The notes under the pieces were generated by a model. It was not told the DNA's origin. It saw only the letters and a program-made list of their open reading frames with translations, and made no database searches. This document shows, piece after piece, positions 62,962 through 64,000 of a DNA stretch of 64,000 nt. The DNA is from Candidatus Berkiella aquae. GTDB lineage: Bacteria > Pseudomonadota > Gammaproteobacteria > Berkiellales > Berkiellaceae. Location: contig NZ_LKAJ02000001.1 of NCBI RefSeq assembly GCF_001431295.2, forward strand, positions 992,001-1,056,000. Direction: 5' to 3'. The stretch's first letter is position 1; the number at the start of each line of letters is the position of its first letter. Made by a program: the position numbers and the translations under genes.

Positions 62962-64000
62962 ATGAAAATTGATGAGGGATATGTAAAACTATTTGCAGAT
63001 TCTCTGGAGATGTCTCAATCTTTTTTTCAGAGTATGCAAATATTGTGGCAAAACCAACAAATCTTCTATGATAACTTCGCTGAATTTTCATTAATTAATG
63101 ATAAGATCCAGAGTTGGCGAGCTGAAATTGTTCGTCGCACACCCGAAAGATTCTTCAATGCTTATGCTGGGTTATCTTTAGAATATTACCAACTGATTCA
63201 TCATTGTTACGAAAAGATGGTCAATAAAGCAATTCCTCCCTTTATCGAAGTAGCTTCTCATGATAAACGATTTAGATCGAATCAGTGGCACGATAATATT
63301 ATTTTTTATGTCTATCAACAATCTTATCTGCTCTACGTTAAACATGTCATTGCTTATATTGAAAGCAATGACAGAGATGATCACAAGAAGCACGAACAAA
63401 TACATTTTTTTGCAAAACAATTTCTCAATGCGTTGTCACCGAGTAATTATTGGCTAACCAATCCTGACGTCTTTTTTAAAACGCTTGATCAAAAAGGAGA
63501 AAATCTTTTTTCTGGCTGGAAGCGATTCATCGCAGATTTACAGCGAGGGGAAGGCTATTTGAACCCCATGATGGTTGAAAAAGAAGCCTATAGCATAGGA
63601 AAGGATATCGCCGCAACACCTGGTAAAGTGGTATTTAAAAATCGTCTTATTGAATTAATTCAATATTCCCCTGCAACACCAGAAGTTTATGAAATACCGT
63701 TATTGGTGATTCCACCTTGGATTAACAAATATTATGTGCTTGATCTAAGGCAAGATAATTCTTTTGTAAAATGGATTGCTGAGCAAGGCTATACCGTATT
63801 CATTATTTCTTGGGCAGCTATAGATGAAACCTATGCAGATACAGGTTTTGCGGATTACATGTTAGAAGGCATTATTCCTGCGACAGAGGAAATAATGAAA
63901 ATAACAAAATTAGAGAAACTGAATGCTTTAGGATTTTGTATTGGTGGAACACTGCTTTGCATGACCATGGCTTATCTCGCCGCAAAGCAAGATAAACGTA
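62962..64000 (+). CDS. phaC: Class I poly(3-hydroxyalkanoate) synthase (3' truncated by window end)
   Basis: PhaC polymerises hydroxyacyl-CoA into storage polyester. The visible 346 residues include the N-terminal region with SPSNYWLTNPDVFF, the IPPWINKYYVLDLR motif and the lipase-like box GFCIGGT with the nucleophile Cys326. The catalytic Asp and His lie beyond the end. ATG 62962 follows GAAGAAG. It starts 168 bases from the divergent peptide gene; no phasin or phaR is visible. Confidence 0.9.
   Translation, partial: MKIDEGYVKLFADSLEMSQSFFQSMQILWQNQQIFYDNFAEFSLINDKIQSWRAEIVRRTPERFFNAYAGLSLEYYQLIHHCYEKMVNKAIPPFIEVASHDKRFRSNQWHDNIIFYVYQQSYLLYVKHVIAYIESNDRDDHKKHEQIHFFAKQFLNALSPSNYWLTNPDVFFKTLDQKGENLFSGWKRFIADLQRGEGYLNPMMVEKEAYSIGKDIAATPGKVVFKNRLIELIQYSPATPEVYEIPLLVIPPWINKYYVLDLRQDNSFVKWIAEQGYTVFIISWAAIDETYADTGFADYMLEGIIPATEEIMKITKLEKLNALGFCIGGTLLCMTMAYLAAKQDKR

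Overview
The window reads as a chromosomal segment of an AT-rich gammaproteobacterium of the Legionellales/Coxiella type, most plausibly an intracellular, amoeba-associated lineage such as Candidatus Berkiella (inference). The housekeeping gene order is gammaproteobacterial: gatCAB, mreBCD-rng-yhdP-tldD-pmbA, kdsD-lptCAB-rpoN-hpf-ptsN-rapZ-HPr divergent from mlaFEDCB-ibaG-murA, rplM-rpsI, and petABC-sspAB. Between these blocks lie eukaryote-like genes expected of a host-manipulating bacterium: an ankyrin protein with a probable cysteine-protease centre, a kinase plus RasGEF giant protein, a leucine-rich-repeat protein with a basic nuclear-localisation-like patch, Sel1 repeats and a serine dehydratase that resembles the animal enzyme.

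Layout. 1-2.5 kb: tail of an unknown gene and the ankyrin/protease protein. 2.6-5.8 kb: gatB, gatA, gatC (minus). 6.0-17.7 kb: cell-shape genes mreBCD, RNase G, YhdP, a nitrilase-family amidase and the TldD/PmbA protease pair (plus). 17.9-21.8 kb: formylglycine-generating-enzyme-like protein, serine dehydratase and Sel1 protein (minus). 21.9-29.1 kb: an EAL protein and the 1748-residue kinase-RasGEF protein (plus). 29.4-37.1 kb: the regulatory phosphotransferase/sigma-54/LPS-export cluster (minus), interrupted by a 118-bp tandem repeat. 37.3-43.8 kb: mla phospholipid transport, a large membrane protein, ibaG and murA. 44-48.9 kb: a hydrolase, zapE, two double-glycine leader peptides and feoAB. 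49-52.2 kb: HU-like protein with a histone-H1-like tail, glcF, a ferredoxin, rplM and rpsI. 52.2-58.6 kb: an apparently inserted accessory block (repeats, ribE, hipBA, LRR protein, secreted proteins, SpmAB). 58.8-64 kb: petABC, sspAB, a third double-glycine peptide and the start of a PHA synthase.

Most notable: (1) three small genes whose products share an exactly 15-residue double-glycine leader, one with a His/Asp-rich mature part beside feoAB; (2) the kinase-RasGEF fusion; (3) a Cys-His-Asp triad with YopT-like spacing between two ankyrin blocks; (4) a HipA-like protein in which both catalytic Asp residues are replaced, one by Gln, the substitution used in the laboratory to inactivate E. 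coli HipA; (5) at least three dispersed repeat families, one abutting the ribE start codon. No rRNA, tRNA, CRISPR array, transposase or phage gene was recognised. All coordinates and motifs come from reading the sequence; family assignments rest on recalled motifs, not on a database search.
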